DNA of 20,350 nucleotides from a virus: IMG/VR virus record IMGVR_UViG_3300006917_000202, positions 1-20,350 of that record; one strand, given 5' to 3'. Below the pieces are notes generated by a model. It worked only from the letters and a program-made list of their open reading frames with translations. It searched no databases and had not been told where the DNA came from. Below, one piece after another: positions 11,348 through 18,915 of this stretch. Positions within the stretch are counted from its first letter, which is position 1; every line of letters begins with the position of its first letter. Both the position numbers and the translations under genes were made by a program.

Positions 11348-11591
11348 CGCTCAGTTCTTGCAGCGGGAGTACCTAGAAGGCTTAAAGGGTCCGGCTAGGG
11401 TTGGTTGGGTTAGTATTAACGAGGTTCGCCCACAGCCGTTTCAGGAGGTCTTGATCTGTGGACCAGTGCATAAGCACGCTGTAGGCTACCTAGATTGCTT
11501 TGGGGGTCACTGGGTAGTTGGGGATAAGCCTATAGGGTTTAGTCAGTACCCGCATTGGCAGCCTCTTCCTGCGCCACCGTTCTATGAGTAA
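11337..11591 (+). CDS. DUF551-like protein
   Basis: 84 residues from ATG 11337, overlapping TerS by 11 bases. After a short helix the sequence reads VGWVSINEVRPQPFQEVLIC, then GGHWVVGDKPIGFSQYPHWQ and PLPAPP. W.S....P...Q.VLI at the start and HW.PLP.PP at the end are the hallmark of DUF551 (PF04448), a family scattered through phages with unknown function. It overlaps the zinc-ribbon gene by 8 bases, including the CACCGTTCTA element. Confidence 0.75.
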   Translation: MDYDAQFLQREYLEGLKGPARVGWVSINEVRPQPFQEVLICGPVHKHAVGYLDCFGGHWVVGDKPIGFSQYPHWQPLPAPPFYE

Positions 11592-11784
11592 GCGCGGTGC
11601 TCGGCGTGACAAGGATTACGTTTACTATTATCGCTGCCCAGATTGTAACCATGTGGGCATTGTGGTGACAGACAGGTACTATTCGTCCTGTGGGCTTTGT
11701 CGTCGTCGGTTTGGCTTACGTGGGCGCACAATGACCAAAGCAGAGTATGAGGCAATTCGGGGAAAGACTGACGTAAGTGACTAA
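11584..11784 (+). CDS. Small zinc-ribbon protein
   Basis: 66 residues from ATG 11584, directly after CACCGTTCT. Two CXXC pairs (YYYRCPDCNHVG and SSCGLCRRRFG) should bind one zinc ion. The flanks are strongly basic (MSKRGARRDK, RFGLRGRTMTK), suggesting nucleic-acid contact. No named family. Its place between the two terminase genes might mean a packaging accessory role, but many small early-type genes sit in such positions. It overlaps the next short frame by 8 bases. Confidence 0.7.
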   Translation: MSKRGARRDKDYVYYYRCPDCNHVGIVVTDRYYSSCGLCRRRFGLRGRTMTKAEYEAIRGKTDVSD

Positions 11785-11851
11785 GCGTGGTACACAAAAG
11801 ATCGGCTGGTTGTCTAATGGCGAGCGTTTTTACCGTTTCCTGCTCCGGTAG
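11777..11851 (+). CDS. Possible mini-gene, frame continuing past an in-frame TAG
   Basis: 24 residues from GTG 11777: starts VTKRGTQKIGWLSNGERFYR and ends FLLR before TAG 11849-11851. The same frame then continues AFVDYPKINGGRGLTAA to a TGA at 11903-11905, which overlaps the TerL ATG as ATGA. The whole frame is bounded by a TAA (11774) and this TGA, so it looks like a 42-codon gene split by one amber codon. Candidates are a broken gene, amber readthrough, a sequencing error or coincidence. No family recognised. Confidence 0.35.
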   Translation: MTKRGTQKIGWLSNGERFYRFLLR

Positions 11852-11901
11852 GCATTTGTGGATTACCCGAAGATTAACGGTGGTAGGGGTCTGACAGCCG
11901 C

Positions 11902-13308
11902 ATGAAGAAACACGAGGATCGGGTAGTTTGGTCACCACAACCCGGTCCCCAGGAGATGCTGGTTAATTGTCCCATAACGCTCATAGGCTACGGCGGCGCT
12001 AGAGGTGGGGGTAAAACCGATGGGGTACTAGGCAAAATCGCCGTAGATCAGCAGCGATACGGACGAGACTTTAACGCCATCTTCTTCCGCAAAGAACTGC
12101 CTCAAGCAGACGACCTAATCGAACGCGCAAAGCAAATTTACCTCCCGCTAAGGGCTCATTGGGCAGATCAAAAGAAGCAGTTTACCTTTCCAAACGGTGC
12201 TCGTGTCAGGTTTAGACCGCTAGGCGACGACGGAGACGCTGAAAAGTATCAGGGTCAGAACCTTAGCCTGTGCTGCATCGAAGAAGCTGGCAACTTCGCT
12301 AATCCAAGCCCTATCTTTAAGCTGTTCGGCGCTCTTCGAGGCAAGGGAAACCCTCAAATCATCCTAACGTTTAACCCCGGCGGTGTCGGTCACACCTGGC
12401 TCAAAGACTTCTTCATACGTCCAGCACCAAAGGGCAAAAAACTGCTTACAAAAGAGCTGCCTAACGGAAGTTCCTTTGACTACATCTACATTCCCTCTAG
12501 GATCGACGACAATCAGATCCTTTTGGCAAAAGACCCTGAATATATAAACCGCCTACACATGGTAGGCTCACCGGAGCTAGTACGTGCTTGGCTTGAAGGC
12601 GATTGGGAGATCCATGAAGGAAGTTATTTCCCTGAGTTTAGTAGTCGGCACATTATTCGTCCTTTTAACCTCCCTAAGCATTGGACTCGCTACTTGGGCT
12701 ATGATTGGGGCTATCGGTCGCCGTTTGCAGCGATCTGGGGCGCAGTCTCGTCCGGTAAAGACGATTCAGGAAACGAACTACCCTACCCCAAAAACTCCAT
12801 TGTTATTTATCGTGAGCTGCACGGCAAAGGAGTCGATAACACCGAGCAAGCCAATAGAATCGCCGCCGCTTCGATTGGTGAAAACGTCCATGCCGTAGCA
12901 GACCCTAGCATTTTTAATCATCAAGGCGGTCCTAGCATCGCCGATCAGTTTCATTCGGTGTTTGCTAGGTACAAACATCCCAATTTCAGGCTTGCCGACA
13001 ATGATCGCATCGGCGGATGGTCCCAGATCAGACAACGCTTGGTTGCAAAACCTGCGATGCTGTATATTAGCACCAACTGTCCGTACCTGCTGGAAACTTT
13101 GCCAGCGTTGGCAATCGACAAGCGACACCCCGAAGATGCTGACTCAGCAGGGGATGATCACGCTTGCGATGCTTTACGTTACCTGTGCAAAGAGCGATTG
13201 CTGGACAGCAAATACGAAGCAGTACCACCAACGTTTAACAAGGGTTTGATACGGCTAGAGTCGTACATCGCTAGTGTAAGAGCCGAACAAGGACGCGCAA
13301 AAATATGA
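11902..13308 (+). CDS. terL: Terminase large subunit
   Basis: 468 residues from ATG 11902. The ATPase domain has Walker A GGARGGGKT (residues 31-39, Lys38) and Walker B LSLCCIEEAG (121-130, with Glu127/Glu128), and a coupling motif ILTFNPGG (154-161). The C-terminal RNase H-like nuclease shows YLGYDWGYRSPF (Asp268), VHAVADPSIF (Asp334) and SAGDDHACDALRYL (Asp418/419/423). This is a complete, normal-length enzyme that translocates DNA into the prohead and cuts it. Its stop overlaps the portal start as ATGA, so the two are coupled. No strong Shine-Dalgarno precedes the ATG. Confidence 0.97.
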   Translation: MKKHEDRVVWSPQPGPQEMLVNCPITLIGYGGARGGGKTDGVLGKIAVDQQRYGRDFNAIFFRKELPQADDLIERAKQIYLPLRAHWADQKKQFTFPNGARVRFRPLGDDGDAEKYQGQNLSLCCIEEAGNFANPSPIFKLFGALRGKGNPQIILTFNPGGVGHTWLKDFFIRPAPKGKKLLTKELPNGSSFDYIYIPSRIDDNQILLAKDPEYINRLHMVGSPELVRAWLEGDWEIHEGSYFPEFSSRHIIRPFNLPKHWTRYLGYDWGYRSPFAAIWGAVSSGKDDSGNELPYPKNSIVIYRELHGKGVDNTEQANRIAAASIGENVHAVADPSIFNHQGGPSIADQFHSVFARYKHPNFRLADNDRIGGWSQIRQRLVAKPAMLYISTNCPYLLETLPALAIDKRHPEDADSAGDDHACDALRYLCKERLLDSKYEAVPPTFNKGLIRLESYIASVRAEQGRAKI

Positions 13309-15758
13309 ACCCTGAGCCGTTAGTTAAGCGTTTCACCGGACCATACTGGAAAACAGAGATCACACGGGCGCAGGAACGCAGCAAACGGTTCATTGAGCTC
13401 GCTGAAGAAAGTATCCGCGTCTACAACGCTCAAAAAAGGGTAGGTATCCTAAACGATGCTGAACGACGACTTAATAGCTGGTGGTATTGTGTCAATACTC
13501 TTCTTCCTGCTTACTATTCGTCAACGCCAAAAGCCGAGGTCACGCTCCGCAAAAGAACGGGCGGGACGCTCGAAGAGGTAAGCGCAGTTCTGCTAGAGCG
13601 CAATATCCAATACAACATGGACGTTGGGTTTCCGTTTGATCTCGTAGGCTACAATGCTGCCCTACAGTTCCTTCTAACAGGGCGGTCTGTACTGTGGGCT
13701 CGCTACGACGCTGAAATCGGGGAAGAGGAAACCAAGATCGCGCTATTCCAAAGCCCTGAAGGGGAACTCGTAGACGATAAAGGTGAAGCGTATGACGGCG
13801 ATACCTCTGAAGCCGAACAAATCCCAGGCGGTCTAGTCCTGGTTAAAACTACTGTCGAAAGCAAAGAGTCAGAGAGAGCTATTCTTGATGTAGTCCAATA
13901 CAATGACTACCTCTGTAGCGATGCTAGAAACGAAACAGAAGTAGAGTGGCGAGCTAAACGAGCGTACCTAACTCGCTACAACGCAACTAAACTGTTTGGG
14001 CAGGAAGTAGCTGATAAGCTCACGTACGATTCGTTTCCTGACAAGGACAAGCGCGATTGGGAGCGCGATTACGATAAGTACGAAGGCAAAGCAGAACTTT
14101 GGGAAATCTGGTGCGAGGAAACTGAGAAGGTTTATTGGCTGCACCTTAATGCAGAAGAAGGCATCGTGTCTGAGTCAGAACCTCCCATAGAGTACCCAAA
14201 CTTCTATCCGTGCTCCGTTATCGCTCAGAGCCAAGACCCAGACAGCGTGCTGCCTGTTTCTGACTACGCGCATGTAAGAGACCAGATCCTAGAGGTTGAG
14301 CGTCTCACAACTCGTATTCATGCCGTCACTCAGGCTATTCGCACCAACACGCTTTATGACGCCACGCTCGGCAACCAGATCGAGCAGCTAATGACTGGCG
14401 ATCTGAAGATGATTCCTGTAATGAATTGGCCTAGTTACAAGAGTCGCGGTGGTCTCGGTGCTGGAATTGAAACAATGGATATCGCAGCGTACGTCAACGC
14501 GCTGCAAGTTCTTCAGCAAGCACGCCAGACCGCACTAGAGCAGCTATACGAAACGCTAAAAGTTAGCGATCTGCTACGCGGTACATCGGATCAGTACAAG
14601 AGCGCCACGGCGAACCGTTTGGAAAACGCATGGTCGAGTCTTGGACTGGTGGTGCGCCAAAACATGTTTAGCAAGTTCGTAAGTGATGCCATTGAAAAGC
14701 TAGGCATCATCATAGCCAGCACGTTTGAAGGCGAACGCATCTTTGAGATTGGCGATGCCACAAACGTTCTAATGCCGCTGTTACCGTCACCGCCAGAGCA
14801 AGCCCCGCAAATGGGTCCAGACGGACAACCTATGCCAGCTCCAATGCCGCCAGATCCTATGATGATCATGGAAGGCATGAAGCAGCAGATCCTAGACTTT
14901 TTGCGGTCAGAACATCAGTTCTGCTACCGAATACAGATCGCTTCGGACTCCATGATCGCTATTGATCAGGCTCAAGACCAAGCCGAAGGGATGCAACTGA
15001 TCACGTCAGCAGGTGAGTTTTTCAACCAGATGAAAAGCCTCATCGAGCAGTACCCGCCGCTTCTTGGCTTTAGCATTGACCTGTTCCAAAACGTTATAAA
15101 ACGCTTCAAAGGCGGTAAGGAGCTTGATGGGATCTTTACGAAAGCACTCGGTGAAATCGGGCAAATTGCCAAAGCAAAAGAAGAAGCTGCCAAGCAGCCC
15201 CCGCCACCCGACCCAATCATGCAAGAAATGCAAGCTCGGATGCAGATCGCGCAAGTCGAGGCTCAGGCACGCCTTTCAGCAACTCAAATGCAAATGCAGG
15301 ATGCTCACGAAAAGAATATGCTCGTGGCTCAAGAGCATCAGGTAAAAATGCAACGTGAGTCGCTGGACGCTCAGATCCAGGTTCAAAAGCAGCAGTTTGA
15401 CCAGTGGTTAGCACAGCAAGAGTTGGGTATTGCACAGCAAGAGGCGCAGGTTAAGGCTAATGCTGTTCAGGTGGATCTGCTCAAGGTTCAATCCAATGCG
15501 TCTACCGCAGCCAACAAGCAAGCCATTGACCAGGAAGCTATCCGTTTGGGAGCCTTGCTAGATGTGCAGAAAAACGAGCTGGAGCAGCTTCGCGTGCGGC
15601 TTTCTGAGTCTGAAAAGCTAATGGAAGAGCGGCGTTTAGCAAGCGAACAGGAGCTAGAGCGACTACGTTTGGCAGCCGAGGCGTTCCAGGGGAGCTTAAA
15701 CGCTCAACCACAAGGACAACAGCCTGTAGTGGTAAATAACATAGTTCCTCGCTCGTAA
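13305..15758 (+). CDS. Portal protein, P22-like, with long coiled-coil C-terminus
   Basis: 817 residues from ATG 13305. The first 480 or so residues carry the portal core: NDAERRLNSWWYCVNTLLPA near residue 50, DVVQYNDYLCSDARNETEVE near 195, and SDLLRGTSDQYKSATANR near 425. A Pro/Met-rich linker (about 488-525, with PPEQAP and PMPAPMPPDP) leads to another helical region. After QPPPPDP near 630 a very long Gln/Glu-rich coiled coil runs to about 790, resembling the helical barrel of the P22 portal. The tail ends PVVVNNIVPRS. The portal forms the dodecameric DNA gate. At 817 residues it is somewhat longer than the P22 portal (725). Confidence 0.92.
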   Translation: MNPEPLVKRFTGPYWKTEITRAQERSKRFIELAEESIRVYNAQKRVGILNDAERRLNSWWYCVNTLLPAYYSSTPKAEVTLRKRTGGTLEEVSAVLLERNIQYNMDVGFPFDLVGYNAALQFLLTGRSVLWARYDAEIGEEETKIALFQSPEGELVDDKGEAYDGDTSEAEQIPGGLVLVKTTVESKESERAILDVVQYNDYLCSDARNETEVEWRAKRAYLTRYNATKLFGQEVADKLTYDSFPDKDKRDWERDYDKYEGKAELWEIWCEETEKVYWLHLNAEEGIVSESEPPIEYPNFYPCSVIAQSQDPDSVLPVSDYAHVRDQILEVERLTTRIHAVTQAIRTNTLYDATLGNQIEQLMTGDLKMIPVMNWPSYKSRGGLGAGIETMDIAAYVNALQVLQQARQTALEQLYETLKVSDLLRGTSDQYKSATANRLENAWSSLGLVVRQNMFSKFVSDAIEKLGIIIASTFEGERIFEIGDATNVLMPLLPSPPEQAPQMGPDGQPMPAPMPPDPMMIMEGMKQQILDFLRSEHQFCYRIQIASDSMIAIDQAQDQAEGMQLITSAGEFFNQMKSLIEQYPPLLGFSIDLFQNVIKRFKGGKELDGIFTKALGEIGQIAKAKEEAAKQPPPPDPIMQEMQARMQIAQVEAQARLSATQMQMQDAHEKNMLVAQEHQVKMQRESLDAQIQVQKQQFDQWLAQQELGIAQQEAQVKANAVQVDLLKVQSNASTAANKQAIDQEAIRLGALLDVQKNELEQLRVRLSESEKLMEERRLASEQELERLRLAAEAFQGSLNAQPQGQQPVVVNNIVPRS

Positions 15759-15765
15759 AACCGAT

Positions 15766-15799
15766 GGCGCGGTAGGTAAAAACTTTGTATTACTGCGCC
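15766..15799 (+). other. Intergenic hairpin after portal gene
   Basis: GGCGCGGTA (15766-15774) pairs with TACTGCGCC (15791-15799), nine pairs with one G-U, around a 16-base loop. No T-run follows, so it is not a standard terminator. It lies between the portal stop and the next gene and could protect or process the late message. Confidence 0.5.
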
Positions 15800-15815
15800 G
15801 TATAACTGAGGCAGC

Positions 15816-16133
15816 ATGTCAAAGTATAAACTGTTCCAGTATTGTCACGATCAAAAGAAAGTCGTTCCAATCGACCAGGTACAAAAGAGAGTGCAGTCTA
15901 ATGCGCGGGACTACTTCATTCAGGATGAAATGCCGCCGACTCGCAATCCGCTAAACCCTAAAGAAATTTACACTAGCAAGTCAAAACTACGGGCTACCTA
16001 CCGTGCCGCTGGCGTTGTCGAGGTAGGTGATGCCTACGAACGGGGCTATTCCCCTGAAAAGAACGCCGAATCTAGAGAGAAGAAGGTCGTGGCTAATTTT
16101 ATGCAAAACCTACGGGAGAGACTAAATGGATAA
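15816..16133 (+). CDS. Small hypothetical head-module protein
   Basis: 105 residues. ATG 15816 is preceded by TGAGG at a short 4-base spacing. Motifs include YCHDQKKVVPIDQVQKRV, a central NARDYFIQDEMPPTRNPL and ATYRAAGVVEVGDAYERG. The C-terminus is basic and helical (EKKVVANFMQNLRERLNG). Its place between portal and scaffold suggests a minor head protein. No family was named. It overlaps the scaffold gene by 8 bases, and its last codons contain that gene's ribosome-binding site. Confidence 0.75.
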   Translation: MSKYKLFQYCHDQKKVVPIDQVQKRVQSNARDYFIQDEMPPTRNPLNPKEIYTSKSKLRATYRAAGVVEVGDAYERGYSPEKNAESREKKVVANFMQNLRERLNG

Positions 16134-17181
16134 TGTAGAAACCACCCCAACAGAAACGGAAGTAACACCTGAGCGCAATACTGAAGAGCGTTCAATTCGT
16201 GACGCACTAGAACAGCAGTTCGACGCAAAAGAAGAGGCGCAAAGAGTTGAGCCCGAAAAGGAAGCTGTAGCAGAGGATGAGACACCTACCGAGGCAGAAG
16301 AGACTCCCTCAAGCATCATGGAGCGTATCCCTGTCGTTCCCCCGGCTGACATGAACAAAGCCGAAAAGGAGGCTTTCTTAAACCCTACATCGGAAAACGC
16401 GCATGTGTTGCAGCAGTACATGAATCGTAGGGCTTACGAGCTTCGTAGCGACTACCAGCGCAGGATGCAGGAGGTAAATGATCTAAAACAGCAGACGAGC
16501 AAAGTTTATGACGTTCTAAAGGAGCATGAACAAGACTATGCCAAGCAGGGTATTAGCATCGCGGACGTAACCAGGCGGTCAGTCGCGTGGGATCGGGCTA
16601 TGCAAGCTAATCCTGTTGCTACCGCGATTGAATGGCTGGACGCCTATGGGTTATCGGTAAACGATCTAATGCAGCAGGGGCAAATTGACCCAAACATGAA
16701 TGGGTATGCTTACCCTCCGCAGCAGCAAAACTACCTTACCCGTGAAGATGCCGAGCGTATAGCGGAAGAGAAGTTCCAGGCTATTCAGGCAGAACAGCAG
16801 AAAAACGCCGTTGCCTATTATAATGAGCGGGTCGTAGACTCTTTTCTGAAAACAAAGCCGCTTTTTCGAGATCCAGAAACCGCTTCGCAGTTAGAAGCTG
16901 AAATGGCTCCCGTAGTGAGTGGTTTGGCTTCCACAGGTCGCTATAGCTCTCCCGAAGAGATCCTAGAAACGGCGTATAACTATGTGGTCGCAGGTAATCC
17001 GACTTTTTCCAGCATCAATAACGCTGTAGCTGCAAAGTCGGTTGCGGAACAAAAACAAGCCGTCGCGCGAAAAGCAAAGGCGGCTTCGCGGTCAATTACT
17101 GGCTCCGCTGGTTCAGGGACTCCCAGAATACAAGTCAAAGATATGAGGGACAACCTGCGACGCCGCATGAGTGGCGAATAG
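16126..17181 (+). CDS. Capsid scaffolding-like protein
   Basis: 351 residues from ATG 16126, preceded by GGGAGAGACTAA. The N-terminal 70 residues are very acidic and Thr/Glu/Pro-rich (TPTETEVTPERNTEE, KEAVAEDETPTEAEETP). A helical Gln-rich middle (MNRRAYELRSDYQRRMQEVN) and a PQQQNYL linker follow. The C-terminus is basic (KQAVARKAKAASRS ... RDNLRRRMSGE). An acidic, helical protein with a basic C-terminal clamp directly upstream of the major capsid gene is the usual form of a scaffold that directs coat assembly and then leaves. No protease gene or protease motif is seen here. Confidence 0.82.
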   Translation: MDNVETTPTETEVTPERNTEERSIRDALEQQFDAKEEAQRVEPEKEAVAEDETPTEAEETPSSIMERIPVVPPADMNKAEKEAFLNPTSENAHVLQQYMNRRAYELRSDYQRRMQEVNDLKQQTSKVYDVLKEHEQDYAKQGISIADVTRRSVAWDRAMQANPVATAIEWLDAYGLSVNDLMQQGQIDPNMNGYAYPPQQQNYLTREDAERIAEEKFQAIQAEQQKNAVAYYNERVVDSFLKTKPLFRDPETASQLEAEMAPVVSGLASTGRYSSPEEILETAYNYVVAGNPTFSSINNAVAAKSVAEQKQAVARKAKAASRSITGSAGSGTPRIQVKDMRDNLRRRMSGE

Positions 17182-17186
17182 TCGTA

Positions 17187-17220
17187 TTGGGTTGTCCCCA
17201 AACTAAAAAGGACAACTCAA
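17187..17220 (+). promoter_or_regulatory. Hairpin overlapping the major-capsid ribosome-binding site
   Basis: TTGGGTTGTCC (17187-17197) can pair with GGACAACTCAA (17210-17220), 11 pairs with one G-U, around a 12-base loop ending AAAAA. The ribosome-binding word AAAAAGGA straddles loop and stem, and the stem ends one base before the ATG at 17222. Such a structure could control or protect the capsid message. Pairing is seen directly; the effect is inferred. Confidence 0.6.
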
Positions 17221-17221
17221 A

Positions 17222-18178
17222 ATGGCTAATTTGGAAGAGGCAATCGTAGCAACCCTCTTCGATCAGTCGGATGCCATCGCGGACGAGATTTTGCATCACA
17301 ATCCGCTTCTGGCAACGCTGGACGAACAGGGACTAATTCGTAAATTTAGTGGTGGATACGAGCTTCGCAAGCCGATCATGTACAATGATTCGGCTGTAGG
17401 CGGTTTCTACTCAGGCTCTAGCTCGTTCAATCTAGATTCGATTGACGATGCTACAGCGTTTCGTTTCGGCATTAAGCAGGTTTATGAACCGGTAGCGATT
17501 GCAGGGCGTGATCGTCGTGCTAACCGCGACCAGGCACAGTTGCTTGACCTCGCTGAGATGAAGATGAAGGCAGCTATTGCTCGCCTCAAGAACACAGTTT
17601 CGACCTCGCTTCGCGGCGACGGCACCGGATCTGGTGGTCTTGAGTTTGACGGCATCAAGAAGGCTGTCAGCACTTCACCATCGTCTGGAACCTATGGGCA
17701 GATTGACCGTAGCACTAACACGTTTGCACGAAACCTCGCTGTAAACGTAACGCTTTCGGCTTCAAACGTTCAGGAGACCATTACGGATACGTTATCACAG
17801 GTAACTCGTGGCGATGAGATGCCGGATCTTGGTCTCATGGATCGTACTGCCTGGAAGTTCCTCCACAGCTCACTGACCGCGATTCAGCGCATTAACCTTC
17901 CTGCAAAGAAGGCAATCGCTGGCTTCCGCGTGCTTGAGTACGATGGGGCTTCGTTCGTGTTCGATGGCGGTTACGGCTCGTCGGTTCTTGAGTCCAACTC
18001 ATGCCGATTGCTAAACAGCAAATATTGGTCGTTCGACATGGTTCGTGGAGCTGACTTCAAGCCCCTCGCGCCAGAGATGGCTCGTCCAGTAGATCAGGAT
18101 GCTTTCTTCACGGTAATTATCGTAGAAGGCAACCTTTGCTGCGCTGCTCCGGCACTTCAGGCTGTTATTTACGCTTAG
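17222..18178 (+). CDS. Major capsid protein
   Basis: 318 residues from ATG 17222, with AAAGGA nine bases upstream. Typical features of small HK97-fold coat proteins are present: an N-terminal helix (EEAIVATLFDQSDAIADEIL), the loop GGYELRKPIMYNDSAVGGFY, a long helix (DLAEMKMKAAIARLKNTVST), then SLRGDGTGSGGLEFDGIKKA (about 128-147), TRGDEMPDLGLMDRTAWKFL and the C-terminal strands EMARPVDQDAFFTVIIVEGN. It builds the icosahedral shell around the scaffold. The TAG stop is part of the AGGAGG of the next gene. The start carries a strong hairpin. Confidence 0.92.
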   Translation: MANLEEAIVATLFDQSDAIADEILHHNPLLATLDEQGLIRKFSGGYELRKPIMYNDSAVGGFYSGSSSFNLDSIDDATAFRFGIKQVYEPVAIAGRDRRANRDQAQLLDLAEMKMKAAIARLKNTVSTSLRGDGTGSGGLEFDGIKKAVSTSPSSGTYGQIDRSTNTFARNLAVNVTLSASNVQETITDTLSQVTRGDEMPDLGLMDRTAWKFLHSSLTAIQRINLPAKKAIAGFRVLEYDGASFVFDGGYGSSVLESNSCRLLNSKYWSFDMVRGADFKPLAPEMARPVDQDAFFTVIIVEGNLCCAAPALQAVIYA

Positions 18179-18187
18179 GAGGAAACG

Positions 18188-18673
18188 ATGAGCGCATCAG
18201 GATCATTCGGAATCAATTACAAGAAGACCTTTGGAACAGATCCAGCAATTATGCCAGCGAAGGTTGGCGATAAGGGATCATGCCCAGAGGGCGAGTTCGT
18301 GTTTGTTCAGGCAAACGGCGCAATCGCTCAGTACGCTTTTGTTACCATCGACAAGGATGGACAGGCGGCTGAAATGACAACTACCAACGCTGGCTCCAAC
18401 AACCTTATGGTTGGTGCTGCCCAGGTCGCACTCGCTGATAACGAGTACGGTTGGGTGTTTGTCGGCGGTGTTCGCGGTGGTGGAACAGGTAAGGGCATTA
18501 AGGGCAAGGTAGCCGCAAGCTACGTAGCTCTTGCTAACCTTAACACTACGGCGACAGCAGGTGTTGCAGATGACACTTCTACTACTCTCATTAAGAGCGT
18601 TGTAGGAGTTGCTTCGACTACGCCAGCCGCAGCGGTGGAAATCTTCACCACTGACGTAATGAAGGTTAATTAA
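18188..18673 (+). CDS. Capsid decoration-like protein
   Basis: 161 residues. ATG 18188 has a perfect AGGAGG (18177-18182) formed partly by the capsid stop codon, so it should be made in quantity. The sequence is Ala/Gly/Thr-rich and beta-like (GEFVFVQANGAIAQYAFVTI, NNLMVGAAQVALADNEYGWV, FVGGVRGGGTGKGIKGKVAA). This resembles small head decoration proteins, and the position right after the coat gene supports that. A terminator follows immediately. It might alternatively be a head fibre base protein. Confidence 0.75.
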   Translation: MSASGSFGINYKKTFGTDPAIMPAKVGDKGSCPEGEFVFVQANGAIAQYAFVTIDKDGQAAEMTTTNAGSNNLMVGAAQVALADNEYGWVFVGGVRGGGTGKGIKGKVAASYVALANLNTTATAGVADDTSTTLIKSVVGVASTTPAAAVEIFTTDVMKVN

Positions 18674-18679
18674 CCAAAT

Positions 18680-18706
18680 GGGGGCGTCAGTACGAGCCCC
18701 CTTTTT
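18680..18706 (+). terminator. Rho-independent terminator inside the late operon
   Basis: GGGGGC (18680-18685) pairs with GCCCCC (18696-18701) around a 10-base loop, followed by TTTTT (18702-18706). Flanking AAA/TTT can lengthen the stem. It lies directly after the decoration-like gene and before the next start at 18718, so it probably gives high head-protein message and a lower level of downstream fibre message. Confidence 0.85.
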
Positions 18707-18717
18707 CGTTTGGAACT

Positions 18718-18915
18718 ATGAGTTTTACAAGCGAACTAATGGGTTTGGGCATCGCCGCTGAAGTTGCGGTCGAGTTGTCACAGGAAATACAAGGAACAAT
18801 CGCAGGAAAGCCAGTGGTGGAGCAAGCGCAGCTAATAGACGGCGACGTTTTGCAATATGATTTGGCTTTGGACGCATGGGTAACGGGTAACGTCACAGAC
18901 GGGGGAAACTTTTAA
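18718..18915 (+). CDS. Small hypothetical structural protein
   Basis: 65 residues from ATG 18718, eleven bases after the terminator T-run. The N-terminus looks helical (MSFTSELMGLGIAAEVAVEL). The C-terminal half is GDVLQYDLALDAWVTGNVTD, a 'V.QYD....W' pattern often seen near the start of fibre or baseplate-associated proteins. It overlaps the fibre gene by one base (TAATG), so the two are coupled. Function unknown; a fibre connector is a guess. Confidence 0.65.
   Translation: MSFTSELMGLGIAAEVAVELSQEIQGTIAGKPVVEQAQLIDGDVLQYDLALDAWVTGNVTDGGNF

Noticed and set aside
15766-15799. Hairpin after the portal gene as a terminator
   Set aside because: No T-run follows the stem, and the downstream head genes belong to the same operon.
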